From Bacteroidales bacterium (GTDB lineage Bacteria; Bacteroidota; Bacteroidia; Bacteroidales; JAFGUD01), in the NCBI GenBank assembly GCA_016936595.1, contig JAFGXO010000006.1:1-54996 (forward strand): a stretch of 54,996 bases of DNA. The letters are read 5' to 3'. Both the position numbers and the translations under genes were made by a program. The notes beneath the pieces were generated by a model. It searched no databases. It worked only from the letters and a program-made list of their open reading frames with translations, and was not told the DNA's origin. Of this stretch, positions 35,531 through 44,457 are shown piece after piece (position 1 is the first letter of the stretch; every line of letters starts with the position of its first letter).

Positions 35531-36691
35531 CTAATTCATCAGTTCTATTCTAAAAGTAGTTCCCTTATCAATCTCCGACTTAAGAATAAAAATTTTCCCT
35601 TTGTGATAGTCCTCAATAATGCGTTTAACAAGAGCTAAACCTAATCCCCAACCATATTTTTTTGTAGAATAACCTGTTTTAAAAACCTTTTTTTGTTCTC
35701 TTAAACTCATACCTTTCCCTGTATCGGTAACCTCAATAATCGATTTATTTTTATCTAAAAAAACATCAATTTCAATAACTCCATTTCCGCCCATTGCATC
35801 AATTGCATTTTTGCACAAATTCTCTATAACCCACTGAATAAGAGACATATTTAAGTTAACAAGCATATTACTTGTGTTAACATTAACTATATATTTGATT
35901 TTTGAAGATGTACGAGGTTTTAAATATTCTACTGCCGATTCAATAACATTGCCCAAATTATAAATATCTAATTTTGGTTCTGAACCTATACGAGCAAAAC
36001 GTTCTGTTATCATTTCTAAACGTTTAATATCTTTAACAACTTCCGGGATCATAGGATCATCTTGTTGTCTAATTTTCATTAATTCTACCCAGGCTATCAG
36101 AGAAGAAATTGGCGTGCCCAATTGATGTGCTGTTTCTTTTGACATACCCACCCATATTAAATTATCTTCGGCTCTTTTAGATATTACAAGCAATATATAA
36201 GTAATTAAAACAAAAAGCACAACCAGAAAAGCCTGATAATAAGGATAATTTTGCAACTGCGTTAAAATAAATGAATCTCGATAGTAAATAAAATTCTTTT
36301 GAGTTTGCGAGTATTCAATAACAATAGGTTCATTTTGCGATTTCATAAGTTCCAATTGAGTAAACAAATACTCATCAGAGATTGCTTTCAAAGAATCTAA
36401 ATTAGCATAAGATATTATTTTATCGTTACCATCAGTCATTATTACAGGAATATCTGAATCTTCATTAATAATTTGAAACGAAATAACACTTATTGTTTGA
36501 TCTAAATCGGTTTCAATTATATCTTTATAAGCCGCAGCCCAAAGCTCTATTCTTTGTTTTTCGCGAGTTTTAAGTTTATTTACAAGTCTATTTGTATAAA
36601 AAAGCGAAAAACCGGCTATCATTATTGCAATAACAAATAATAAAATCTTGTATCCTAAACCTAAACGTACTATTTTAAATTTACGTTCCAT
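35531..36691 (-). CDS. Membrane sensor histidine kinase (orphan)
   Basis: The 386-residue kinase has two membrane helices (about 14-33 and 152-170) bracketing a periplasmic sensor loop of about 118 residues. The phosphorylatable histidine is H189 in SKETAHQLGTPISSLIAW. The HisKA helix is followed by the ATPase domain with N-box NLCKNAIDAMGG, G1 DTGKGM and G2 GWGLGLALVKRI. It autophosphorylates and passes phosphate to a response regulator. No response regulator gene lies in the neighbourhood. Kinases with ETAHQLGTP are a recognisable Bacteroidota group, and their signals are unknown. Confidence 0.9.
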   Translation of the reverse strand: MERKFKIVRLGLGYKILLFVIAIMIAGFSLFYTNRLVNKLKTREKQRIELWAAAYKDIIETDLDQTISVISFQIINEDSDIPVIMTDGNDKIISYANLDSLKAISDEYLFTQLELMKSQNEPIVIEYSQTQKNFIYYRDSFILTQLQNYPYYQAFLVVLFVLITYILLVISKRAEDNLIWVGMSKETAHQLGTPISSLIAWVELMKIRQQDDPMIPEVVKDIKRLEMITERFARIGSEPKLDIYNLGNVIESAVEYLKPRTSSKIKYIVNVNTSNMLVNLNMSLIQWVIENLCKNAIDAMGGNGVIEIDVFLDKNKSIIEVTDTGKGMSLREQKKVFKTGYSTKKYGWGLGLALVKRIIEDYHKGKIFILKSEIDKGTTFRIELMN

Positions 36692-36734
36692 TAAAAGTTA
36701 ATTTTTAAAAATTCAAACATAAAAAAATTTTAAC

Positions 36735-36742
36735 TATTTTTG
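36735..36742 (+). promoter_or_regulatory. Candidate -7 element for queD-polA
   Basis: TATTTTTG followed by C matches TAnnTTTG, 32 nt upstream of the ATG at 36775. No clear -33 TTG at standard spacing. Confidence 0.42.
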
Positions 36743-36774
36743 CTAAATATTTACTAATTATTGAAAAAAAAACT

Positions 36775-37224
36775 ATGCCCAAAATAAGAATCACAAAAGA
36801 ATTTCAATTTGAAATGGCTCATGCCCTTTGGAATTATGATGGAAAATGTAAAAACGTTCACGGACACACTTATATTTTATACGTAACAGTACTTGGAGAA
36901 CCCATTAACGACAACCTTAACCCTAAAAACGGAATGGTTATGGATTTTGGCGACTTAAAAAAGATAATAAGAGAAGAAATTTTTGACAAACACGATCATT
37001 TTGTTACTGTTAACGGAAATTCACCGCATGCAAAAATTAACTTTGAACAATATAACGTTGAACAAGTACAACGCAAAAATTATCAACCAACTTGCGAAAA
37101 CATGGTTATAGATTTTGTTGAAGTAATAAAATCTAATTTGCCTAAAAACATTGAATTAGTTATGTTAAGGTTATATGAAACTCAAACATCTTTTGCCGAG
37201 TGGCGTGCCGAAGACAACTTGTAA
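36775..37224 (+). CDS. queD: 6-carboxytetrahydropterin synthase (queuosine pathway)
   Basis: The 149-residue enzyme converts dihydroneopterin triphosphate to 6-carboxytetrahydropterin, the second step of queuosine and 7-deazaguanine synthesis. Zinc-binding histidines are H16 in FEMAHAL and H29 and H31 in NVHGHTY, with the family's catalytic cysteine at C25. A later CENMVIDF and LYETQTSFAEW match the family C-terminus. Other queuosine genes are not adjacent. polA starts 31 bp downstream on the same strand. Confidence 0.92.
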   Translation: MPKIRITKEFQFEMAHALWNYDGKCKNVHGHTYILYVTVLGEPINDNLNPKNGMVMDFGDLKKIIREEIFDKHDHFVTVNGNSPHAKINFEQYNVEQVQRKNYQPTCENMVIDFVEVIKSNLPKNIELVMLRLYETQTSFAEWRAEDNL

Positions 37225-37255
37225 ACAAAAACATAATAAAAACCAATTAAAACAC

Positions 37256-40006
37256 ATGCAAAAAAATAAATTTTTCATACTTGATGCGTACGCTCTTATT
37301 TTTAGATCATACTACGCATTTATTAACAACCCTCGTTACAATTCCAAAGGACTAAATACTTCTGCTATTTTTGGCTTTTTAAATACATTAGATGAAATTT
37401 TAAAAAAAGAAGAACCAACACACATAGCCGTGTGCTTTGATGCTCCAGCTGCAACTTTCAGAAAAGAAATATACCCCGAATATAAAGCCAACAGAGATGC
37501 AACTCCAGAAGACATAAAAAAATCAATTCCATATATTAAAGACATTTTAAAGGGTTACAAAATTCCTATTTTAGAACAAGTTGGATTTGAAGCCGATGAT
37601 TTAGCAGGTAGTTTATCAAAAAAATTCTCATCAGAAAAATATGAAATTTATTTAATGACATCTGACAAAGATTATTTGCAATTAATTGACAAAAACACTT
37701 CTGTTTACAAACCCAAATCTAAAAAAAATGACGTTCAAATAATTACACCTGTAATATTTAAAGAAAAATACGGATTAAAAAACCCCGAACAATATATTGA
37801 AGTTCTTGCTCTTGCCGGCGACACTGCCGACAATGTTCCCGGAATACCCGGCATTGGTGAAGTTACGGCCTTAAAACTTTTAAATAAATTTGGTTCTATT
37901 GAAGATATTTATAAAAATATTGACATACTAAGCCCAAAACAAAGAGAAAAATTTATTGATAACAAAGATTTGTTAGATCTTTCAAAAAAGCTTGTTACTA
38001 TAAAAACTGATATCGACATTAGTTTAACCGACGACGACATTAAAATAAAAGCCCCTAATATCGAAGAACTTACAAATTTATTTGATGAACTTGAATTTAA
38101 TAAAACTGCTGAAAGAGTTTTATCAAAACCTAAAGCCCAAGCACAACAAAATATTTTTGGAAACAACGATGAACAAACTCAAATAATTAAACAACTAAAA
38201 ACCATTAAAGACATTAATCCTGACTATAAACTAATAGAAGCGGATTATGAATTTGACGACTTAATTAAAGAACTCGAACAATCTTCGGAAATAGCCTTTG
38301 ATACAGAAACAACCTCTGTTGACGCTCATTCTGCTAACATTGTCGGAATATCTTTTTCAACAAAAGAAAATTCTGCTTACTACATTCCTCTCCCAAAAGA
38401 TTTTAATCAAGCTAAAAACACTCTAAATCTTTTCAAACCTGTTTTTGAAAACCCAAAAATTTTAAAAATTGGACAAAATCTAAAATACGATTTGAATATT
38501 CTTTTGAATTATGAAATAGATGTAAAAGGAAAACTTTTTGACACAATGATAGCCCACAGTTTAATTGAGCCACAATTAAAACATAATATGGACTATCTCG
38601 CAGAAACTTATCTAAATTACAAAACCATTCACATTGATGAATTAATTGGCAAAAAAGGTGCTCATCAAAGAAACATGAGCGATTTAAATGCTAACAAAAT
38701 TAAAGATTATGCTGCCGAAGATGCTGATATAACTTATAAACTAAAGCAAATATTCGCTAAAAAAATAATTGACCAAAATCTGACCAAAATCTTCGAAACT
38801 GTTGAAATGCCATTAGTTACTATTTTAACTAAAATGGAACACAACGGCATTTTAATTGATCAAGAATTTTTGAAAAATTACAGAAAAATTTTATTAAAAA
38901 AAGCAATATCAACCGAAAATAAAATTTATGAATTATCAGGTGCACAATTTAACATTAGTTCTCCAAAACAACTTGGCGAAATTTTATTTAAAAAACTTAA
39001 AATTTCGGAGAATCCCAAACTAACAAAAACTAAACAATACGCTACCGACGAAGCTGAACTTTTAAAATATAGAGATAACCACAAAATTGTTGATATAATA
39101 TTGGAATACAGATCTTTAAGCAAACTAATTTCTACTTACGTAGATGCTTTACCAAAACTTGTAAATAAAAAAACTCAACGAATTCATACGTCTTTTAATC
39201 AATACATTACTGTTACCGGAAGATTAAGTTCAAACAACCCGAATCTGCAAAACATTCCAATTAGAACTCCCGAAGGAAGGGAAATTAGAAAAGCATTTAT
39301 TCCCGCCGAAGGACATATTTTTATTGATGCCGATTATTCGCAAGTTGAACTTAGGTTAATGGCTCATTTAAGCCAAGATCCCAACATGCTAGAAGCCTTT
39401 CAAAACGGAATTGATATTCATACACAAACAGCCGCAAAAGTTTTTAACATTAGTTTAGATGAAGTAAAACCCGAAATGCGTTATCAGGCAAAAACAGCAA
39501 ACTTTGCAATGATTTATGGATCATCTGCTTTTGGTTTGTCACGTAATTTAAACATTTCATCAACCGAAGCTAAAACGCTGATAGACAATTATTTTAAAAC
39601 ATATCCCGGAGTAAAAAAATACATGGACGAACAAATAAAAAAAGCTCGTAACGAGGAATTTGTAACTACTTTAATGGGCAGAAAAAGGGTATTAATAGAA
39701 ATAAATTCAAGAAATTCTCTAATTCGTTCAAATGCAGAACACAATGCAATAAATACTCCTATTCAGGGCTCTGCAGCCGATATTATCAAACTTGCGATGA
39801 TAAATATTCAAGGAAAAATAGAGCAACTTAATTTAAAGTCCAAAATGTTGTTACAAGTACACGATGAATTACTTTTTGAAGTTCCCGAAAATGAAAAACA
39901 ACAAATGTTTGAACTCATTAAATATGAGATGGAAAACGCAGTAAGCTTATCCGTTCCATTACTTGTTGATATTTCAACCGGTAAAAATTGGGCTGAAGCT
40001 CATTAA
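37256..40006 (+). CDS. polA: DNA polymerase I
   Basis: The 916-residue repair and Okazaki-fragment polymerase has all three domains. The 5'-3' exonuclease (about 1-290) has ILDAYALIFRSYYA and GDTADNVPGIPGIGEVTA. The 3'-5' exonuclease keeps its DEDDy residues (DTETTSVDAHS, GQNLKYDLNIL, YAAEDADITYKL), so proofreading is likely active. The polymerase domain has DADYSQVELRLMAHLS, RYQAKTANFAMIYG and LLQVHDELLFE. I use ATG at 37256; the frame opens at 37175 inside queD, but those residues do not fit the family. Its stop codon overlaps that of the convergent glycosyltransferase by 3 nt. Confidence 0.96.
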   Translation: MQKNKFFILDAYALIFRSYYAFINNPRYNSKGLNTSAIFGFLNTLDEILKKEEPTHIAVCFDAPAATFRKEIYPEYKANRDATPEDIKKSIPYIKDILKGYKIPILEQVGFEADDLAGSLSKKFSSEKYEIYLMTSDKDYLQLIDKNTSVYKPKSKKNDVQIITPVIFKEKYGLKNPEQYIEVLALAGDTADNVPGIPGIGEVTALKLLNKFGSIEDIYKNIDILSPKQREKFIDNKDLLDLSKKLVTIKTDIDISLTDDDIKIKAPNIEELTNLFDELEFNKTAERVLSKPKAQAQQNIFGNNDEQTQIIKQLKTIKDINPDYKLIEADYEFDDLIKELEQSSEIAFDTETTSVDAHSANIVGISFSTKENSAYYIPLPKDFNQAKNTLNLFKPVFENPKILKIGQNLKYDLNILLNYEIDVKGKLFDTMIAHSLIEPQLKHNMDYLAETYLNYKTIHIDELIGKKGAHQRNMSDLNANKIKDYAAEDADITYKLKQIFAKKIIDQNLTKIFETVEMPLVTILTKMEHNGILIDQEFLKNYRKILLKKAISTENKIYELSGAQFNISSPKQLGEILFKKLKISENPKLTKTKQYATDEAELLKYRDNHKIVDIILEYRSLSKLISTYVDALPKLVNKKTQRIHTSFNQYITVTGRLSSNNPNLQNIPIRTPEGREIRKAFIPAEGHIFIDADYSQVELRLMAHLSQDPNMLEAFQNGIDIHTQTAAKVFNISLDEVKPEMRYQAKTANFAMIYGSSAFGLSRNLNISSTEAKTLIDNYFKTYPGVKKYMDEQIKKARNEEFVTTLMGRKRVLIEINSRNSLIRSNAEHNAINTPIQGSAADIIKLAMINIQGKIEQLNLKSKMLLQVHDELLFEVPENEKQQMFELIKYEMENAVSLSVPLLVDISTGKNWAEAH

Positions 40007-41094
40007 CCTAACGAAATTAAATAATTTATAAAAGAAGAATATGCTATTTTAAAAGCGAATTTTTGTTCAATTTTTTCACGTCCGTTCTTTCCAAGTTCGG
40101 ACATTTTTTTTCTATTAGATGATAAAAACATAATTTTATCTGCAAGATAATTCAAATCATTATTTGGCACCAAATATCCGGTCTTTTCATCATCAATAAT
40201 TTCAGGATTACTGCTCAAATCAAAAGCCAAAACAGGTTTTTCAAAAGCCATGGCTTCAACCAAAACATAGCCAAATCCTTCCCATTGTGAGGTTAATACA
40301 AAAACATCAATTTCAGACATAAACTCTTTGGGATTATCAACAAATCCGAAAAATTTAACCTCTTGTGTTAAATTATATTTTTCACGTAATAAAAGCAATT
40401 CATTTTCTAATTTACCTTTACCTCCAATAATAACTTTAAAATTCAAACCATTATTTTTCAGCTTATTAGCAAGTTCAATCAATAAATATTGAGCTTTTTG
40501 TTCAACTAATCTGCCAATATTACCAATTACAATTTTAGAGTTATCCTTATCAATATGTGAAACCTGTATTTTATCAAAATCATCAATACAAATTCCATTA
40601 TAAATAACTTTAATTTTATTTTCAGGAAACAAATTAGTATTCTGATTAATTGTTTTTTTTGTCGCCTCTGTATTAGCAATTATTTCAGTAACTAAACTCT
40701 TAAAAATAAATTTGTTTGAAAAAGAATTTCTAACAGGAATAGCACTTCCTCGGCGATAAATTACATGTTCAACTTTAGAAAATTTTGACGCTAAACCTGC
40801 AAGTTTTAGATCGGAAGGGTGATTTATTATCAAAAAATAAACTTTGTGCAATTCAAATAACGATTTGATTTTAAATAACTTAAATACATTAATAAAACTC
40901 AGATTATTAACATCAACAAAAACCAACTTAATTCCGGAATCTTTCAACTTCTGAAAAAGAGCACTTTTTTTATTTAAAAAAACAACAACTTTATAACCCT
41001 CACTATACATTTTAAGAGCCATATCATGATGCCATTTTTCACCTCCACCCCACTCTATAGTGCTATTAAAAAAAACAACTGTTTTAGATTTCAT
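40003..41094 (-). CDS. GT4-family glycosyltransferase
   Basis: The 363-residue GT-B enzyme begins KTVVFFNSTIEWGGGEKWHH, the usual glycine-rich first loop. The donor-binding half contains IGNIGRLVEQKAQYLLIELA, then the retaining GT4 motif SQWEGFGYVLVEAMAFEKPV and ending EKTGYLVPNND. I take ATG at 41094. The frame opens at 41178 within the upstream gene, but the real N-terminus is the glycine-rich loop. It overlaps that GT2 gene by 11 bp and is the third gene of a minus-strand GT4-GT2-GT4 operon, probably for LPS core or a short surface glycan. Confidence 0.88.
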   Translation of the reverse strand: MKSKTVVFFNSTIEWGGGEKWHHDMALKMYSEGYKVVVFLNKKSALFQKLKDSGIKLVFVDVNNLSFINVFKLFKIKSLFELHKVYFLIINHPSDLKLAGLASKFSKVEHVIYRRGSAIPVRNSFSNKFIFKSLVTEIIANTEATKKTINQNTNLFPENKIKVIYNGICIDDFDKIQVSHIDKDNSKIVIGNIGRLVEQKAQYLLIELANKLKNNGLNFKVIIGGKGKLENELLLLREKYNLTQEVKFFGFVDNPKEFMSEIDVFVLTSQWEGFGYVLVEAMAFEKPVLAFDLSSNPEIIDDEKTGYLVPNNDLNYLADKIMFLSSNRKKMSELGKNGREKIEQKFAFKIAYSSFINYLISLG

Positions 41095-41845
41095 TTTTGT
41101 ACAATTCTTTAAGTTTAGCATGTCGCAAAAACTCTGCATGAGACGAATTAATAGCAACAACAAATCCATAAAAACCATCTAAAAATCCGGCTTTAAAGAA
41201 AAAAGCAATTAAAAATTTGTATAATGGTTTTAAAATCATCTTAAACACCGAAGGCTTTTTTTTCAAATGAAAATCATTCTGAGCTTTAATTAGCGAAAAT
41301 TTATTTATTTGTTCAACATGCTGATTTACAGACAAAAAAGAGTAATGATTTAAATCTCCACTTAAAAATATTTTATTACTATAGTTTTGTAAAATGACAG
41401 TATCATGAGGATTTTTGCCTCCCCATTTGCCTTTATTTTTATTCCATAGTCTAATTTTTTTATCCGGATACCACGCTCCATGTTTAATTGCTTTTCCGCA
41501 ATAATAATTTAATCTGTTAAAATAATAAGCATCAGAAGTAAAATCAGCACTTTTTATTTGTAAGATTGAGCTTTTTAATTCATCTGATAAAAATTCATCA
41601 GCATCAAGAGATAAAACATAGTCGTAACTTGCCATATTCATAACCCTATTTTTTTGCTCAATATGCCCATCAAAAGCATGTTGTTTAAAACGAACATTCA
41701 ACCGTTTACATATCTCAGGAGTTTTGTCCGACGAAAAAGAATCGAGTACTATTATTTCATCAACTACACCATTCAATGAATTTACACAACGTTCAATATT
41801 ATTCTCTTCATTAAAAGTTATTATTACTGCCGAAATTTTACTCAT
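41084..41845 (-). CDS. GT2-family glycosyltransferase, WaaE/KdtX-like
   Basis: The 253-residue inverting GT-A enzyme starts ISAVIITFNEENNIERCVNS, with the nucleotide-sugar motif VLDSFSSDKTPEI and the DxD-type LSLDADEFLSDELK. WYPDKKIRLWNKNKGKWGG is characteristic of the WaaE/KdtX LPS-core beta-1,4-glucosyltransferase branch. A hydrophobic C-terminal segment (FLIAFFFKAGFLDGFYGFV) suggests membrane association. It shares overlapping ends with both neighbours: ATG/stop overlap of 1 nt upstream and 11 bp downstream. That indicates translational coupling. Confidence 0.87.
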   Translation of the reverse strand: MSKISAVIITFNEENNIERCVNSLNGVVDEIIVLDSFSSDKTPEICKRLNVRFKQHAFDGHIEQKNRVMNMASYDYVLSLDADEFLSDELKSSILQIKSADFTSDAYYFNRLNYYCGKAIKHGAWYPDKKIRLWNKNKGKWGGKNPHDTVILQNYSNKIFLSGDLNHYSFLSVNQHVEQINKFSLIKAQNDFHLKKKPSVFKMILKPLYKFLIAFFFKAGFLDGFYGFVVAINSSHAEFLRHAKLKELYKNEI

Positions 41846-42963
41846 TACACAATACTTTTATAAATATTCATTAAATCTTTTGAAATTTTATCACCCATAA
41901 AAAACTCAGCTCTTTTTATTCCTAAATTAACAAATTTAAGTTGTTCTTGTTTATTATTGAGCAAAAATATAAGTTTTTCAGATAAACTTTCAACATTATT
42001 ATTTTCAAAAAAAACGGCTGCATCAGCAGCAACTTCTTTAAAAATACTAATATCACTTGCAATTACCGGAATTTTTGAATTAAACGCCTCAACAATTGGA
42101 ATACCAAATCCCTCAAAATAAGATGGATAAACAAAAATTTTTGCCCCCTGATAAATTGCAGGCAAATCCTGAAACGAAACATCATTTAATATAATAACCC
42201 GTTTCTGCATTTGTTTTTCAGCAATATATAATTGTATTTCTTTTGTGTAAGTAGTATTTTTACCCACAATAACTAAAGGTATTTTTATTTTAGAATGAAA
42301 AACAGCTTTAACCAAAAGCAAAGCATTTTTGCGGGGTTCAATTGTTCCCACATTTAAAATATAATCTTTAGGTAAAGAATATTTTTTTTGAACTTTCTTT
42401 TTTTCAAACTCTTCTACTTTACTAAAAAAAAAGCTGTTACAACCTTGATAAACAACTTCTATTTTTTCGGGTTTAACATTCAAAAAATCAACAATATCAG
42501 TTTTTGTTTGCTCACTAATTGCAATAATTTTATCAGCCTCATGGCAAGATTTTTTTATTTTCCACGTATAAATTTTTCTATCAATAAATTTATATAATTC
42601 AGCAAACCTTATAAAAATTAAATCATGAACAGACAAAACCGATTTTACTGAAGTTTTATAAATCCCGATCGGTAACTCATTAGACAAACCATGAAAAACA
42701 TCTAATTTTTTGAAATCTGCTTCTTTAAGTACACCTTTTGTTCGCCATAATGAATTTTTAAAAGAAAAATTATTAATTTCAGGTTCAATAATTTTAAGCT
42801 TATTATCTAAAGTAAAATTTAAAGTATTACTTATATTTGGCTTAAACAAAAAATAGTCGTTATTAGGATAATTCTCAGTTAAATACGAAACAATATTACG
42901 GCTGTAATTTCCTAAACCCGACAAATTATAAAAATATCTCTTTGCGTCAAAACCAATATTCAT
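41845..42963 (-). CDS. GT4-family glycosyltransferase (mannosyltransferase-like)
   Basis: The 372-residue GT-B enzyme opens NIGFDAKRYFYNLSGLGNYS, typical of the GT4 branch containing mannosyl- and rhamnosyltransferases. It then has VLSVHDLIFIRF, ILNVGTIEPRKNALLLVKAV and the retaining signature PSYFEGFGIPIVEAFNSKIPV. It is the first gene of the three-gene minus-strand glycosyltransferase operon. The metallo-hydrolase gene at 43018 diverges from it across 54 bp. Sugar and acceptor specificity cannot be read from the sequence. Confidence 0.88.
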   Translation of the reverse strand: MNIGFDAKRYFYNLSGLGNYSRNIVSYLTENYPNNDYFLFKPNISNTLNFTLDNKLKIIEPEINNFSFKNSLWRTKGVLKEADFKKLDVFHGLSNELPIGIYKTSVKSVLSVHDLIFIRFAELYKFIDRKIYTWKIKKSCHEADKIIAISEQTKTDIVDFLNVKPEKIEVVYQGCNSFFFSKVEEFEKKKVQKKYSLPKDYILNVGTIEPRKNALLLVKAVFHSKIKIPLVIVGKNTTYTKEIQLYIAEKQMQKRVIILNDVSFQDLPAIYQGAKIFVYPSYFEGFGIPIVEAFNSKIPVIASDISIFKEVAADAAVFFENNNVESLSEKLIFLLNNKQEQLKFVNLGIKRAEFFMGDKISKDLMNIYKSIV

Positions 42964-42989
42964 CTTTTTTTTTGTGCAAAGTAATTTAT

Positions 42990-42997
42990 TATTTTTG
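42990..42997 (+). promoter_or_regulatory. Candidate -7 element for the MBL-fold hydrolase gene
   Basis: TATTTTTG matches TAnnTTTG, 20 nt upstream of the ATG at 43018, in the short divergent gap. Confidence 0.42.
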
Positions 42998-43017
42998 AAA
43001 AATTAAATTTATTCAAA

Positions 43018-43650
43018 ATGCAAATTAAACAACTAACATTCAACGCTTTTTTTGAAAACACTTATATTGTTTTTGACGAAACTAACGAAGCAATAATTAT
43101 TGACCCGGGAATGAACTCTGATCGAGAAAATCAAAAAATTGTTGATTTTATTAACAAAAACAACCTTAAACCGGTAAAAATTGTAAACACTCACTGCCAT
43201 ATAGACCATATCTTAGGCATTGATTTTTTAAAAGAAACGTATTTGATAGAATGCTATTCGGGTAAAAATGACGAATATTTACTTGCTGATGCTATAGAAA
43301 AAGCAAATATGTTTGGCTTAAAACTTAAAAAAGCACCCCAAATAGACAATTATATTTCTGAGAAAGATGAAATTATTTTCGGAAACAGCAAATTAAAAAT
43401 ACTTGATGTTCCTGGACATACTTCAGGACATATTGCATTGTATTCACTAAAAGACAAATTTGTTATTACAGGCGATGTTCTTTTTAAAGACACGATTGGA
43501 CGCACCGATTTACCCGGAGGCGATTTAGATCAACTTTTAAACAGCATTCGCACAAAACTATTATCTCTTGACGATGAATATACTGTTTTTGCAGGACACG
43601 GCGAAAAAACTTCAATTGGTTACGAAAAATTAAATAATCCGTTTTTATAA
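43018..43650 (+). CDS. Metallo-beta-lactamase-fold hydrolase (glyoxalase II-like)
   Basis: The 210-residue protein has the dinuclear zinc motif THCHIDHILGIDFL (HxHxDH), a third ligand in VPGHTSGHIALYSL, the bridging aspartate in FVITGDVLFKDTIGRTDL, and the last histidine in VFAGHGEKTSIG. This matches the widespread YcbL-type glyoxalase II-like hydrolases, which hydrolyse thioesters or related small substrates in the cytoplasm. The full-length glyoxalase II C-terminal substrate domain is missing, as expected for the YcbL type. The true substrate is uncertain. Confidence 0.88.
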   Translation: MQIKQLTFNAFFENTYIVFDETNEAIIIDPGMNSDRENQKIVDFINKNNLKPVKIVNTHCHIDHILGIDFLKETYLIECYSGKNDEYLLADAIEKANMFGLKLKKAPQIDNYISEKDEIIFGNSKLKILDVPGHTSGHIALYSLKDKFVITGDVLFKDTIGRTDLPGGDLDQLLNSIRTKLLSLDDEYTVFAGHGEKTSIGYEKLNNPFL

Positions 43651-43683
43651 ATCTTCTTTTTTAAAATTAAACTAAAAAATCGC

Positions 43684-44409
43684 CTACAAGTTCAGAATAA
43701 TTCTTTTTACGTTTTCGTTTAAAAAATCATTTAACAACTCATTGAACATTTCATCGGCTTTCTTTTTAGCATCGGGATTATTTGCCGCATAAACATATCT
43801 AATTTCTTTGCTTCCGTATATTTTATGAACAAAAAAATTTGTTTCGTCAATCTGTTCAAAAATATCTTTTTCATAGATTTTTTTATACACATTAAAAGTG
43901 CCTCCACATAAAATTAAACTCGAATTTATCTCCTTTATTTGACGATCAATTAATTTTTGATCTCGTAAAGCAATTTTTGTTAATTTACGTTCCGAAAATT
44001 TACTTTTTGATTTAAACTTATTTATAAAAACAACAGCAGATGCTCTAAAATATTGAGAATAATTATAGGCTTTTACTGCCTGACAACACACATCTGAAAA
44101 CAAAGGAATTCGTTGTTGATTAATTTTATTAATTGCATAAATCCATCGCGTTAAATTAAAAAATATACCTCTAACAGGGTGATATCTATTTATTTTTTGA
44201 TTTTCATCAGCATCAAATTCATAAAAAAATTCTTCTTCTATATTTTTACAAAAATCGCAACTTTCTGAATAATTTGGAGCAGAAGGCAATATTGATAAAA
44301 CTTTTAATTTAGCTGAATTATATAAACTATTGTTAATAATTCCATCTTTAATAAAAACACTTTTTTCATCAATTCTTTTCCATTCGTCAAAAATATTTTC
44401 TATGCTCAT
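43684..44409 (-). CDS. Uncharacterised protein, possibly uracil-DNA-glycosylase-superfamily-like
   Basis: The 241-residue protein has three segments that recall a widespread uncharacterised family that I associate, with moderate certainty, with the uracil-DNA glycosylase fold. These are FIKDGIINNSLYNSAKLKVL near the start, RGIFFNLTRWIYAIN in the middle, and LIDRQIKEINSSLILCGGTF. A CDFCKN pair lies at about 53-58. Where relatives that I recall have a late HP motif, this one has NNPDA, so activity may differ. I use ATG at 44409; the frame opens 12 codons earlier. It lies 48 bp downstream of uvrC on the same strand, a suggestive repair context. Confidence 0.45.
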   Translation of the reverse strand: MSIENIFDEWKRIDEKSVFIKDGIINNSLYNSAKLKVLSILPSAPNYSESCDFCKNIEEEFFYEFDADENQKINRYHPVRGIFFNLTRWIYAINKINQQRIPLFSDVCCQAVKAYNYSQYFRASAVVFINKFKSKSKFSERKLTKIALRDQKLIDRQIKEINSSLILCGGTFNVYKKIYEKDIFEQIDETNFFVHKIYGSKEIRYVYAANNPDAKKKADEMFNELLNDFLNENVKRIILNL

Positions 44410-44457
44410 TACCGTGTGTTTTTTTGTAAATAAATTGGGTTGCAAACTTAAAAAAAT

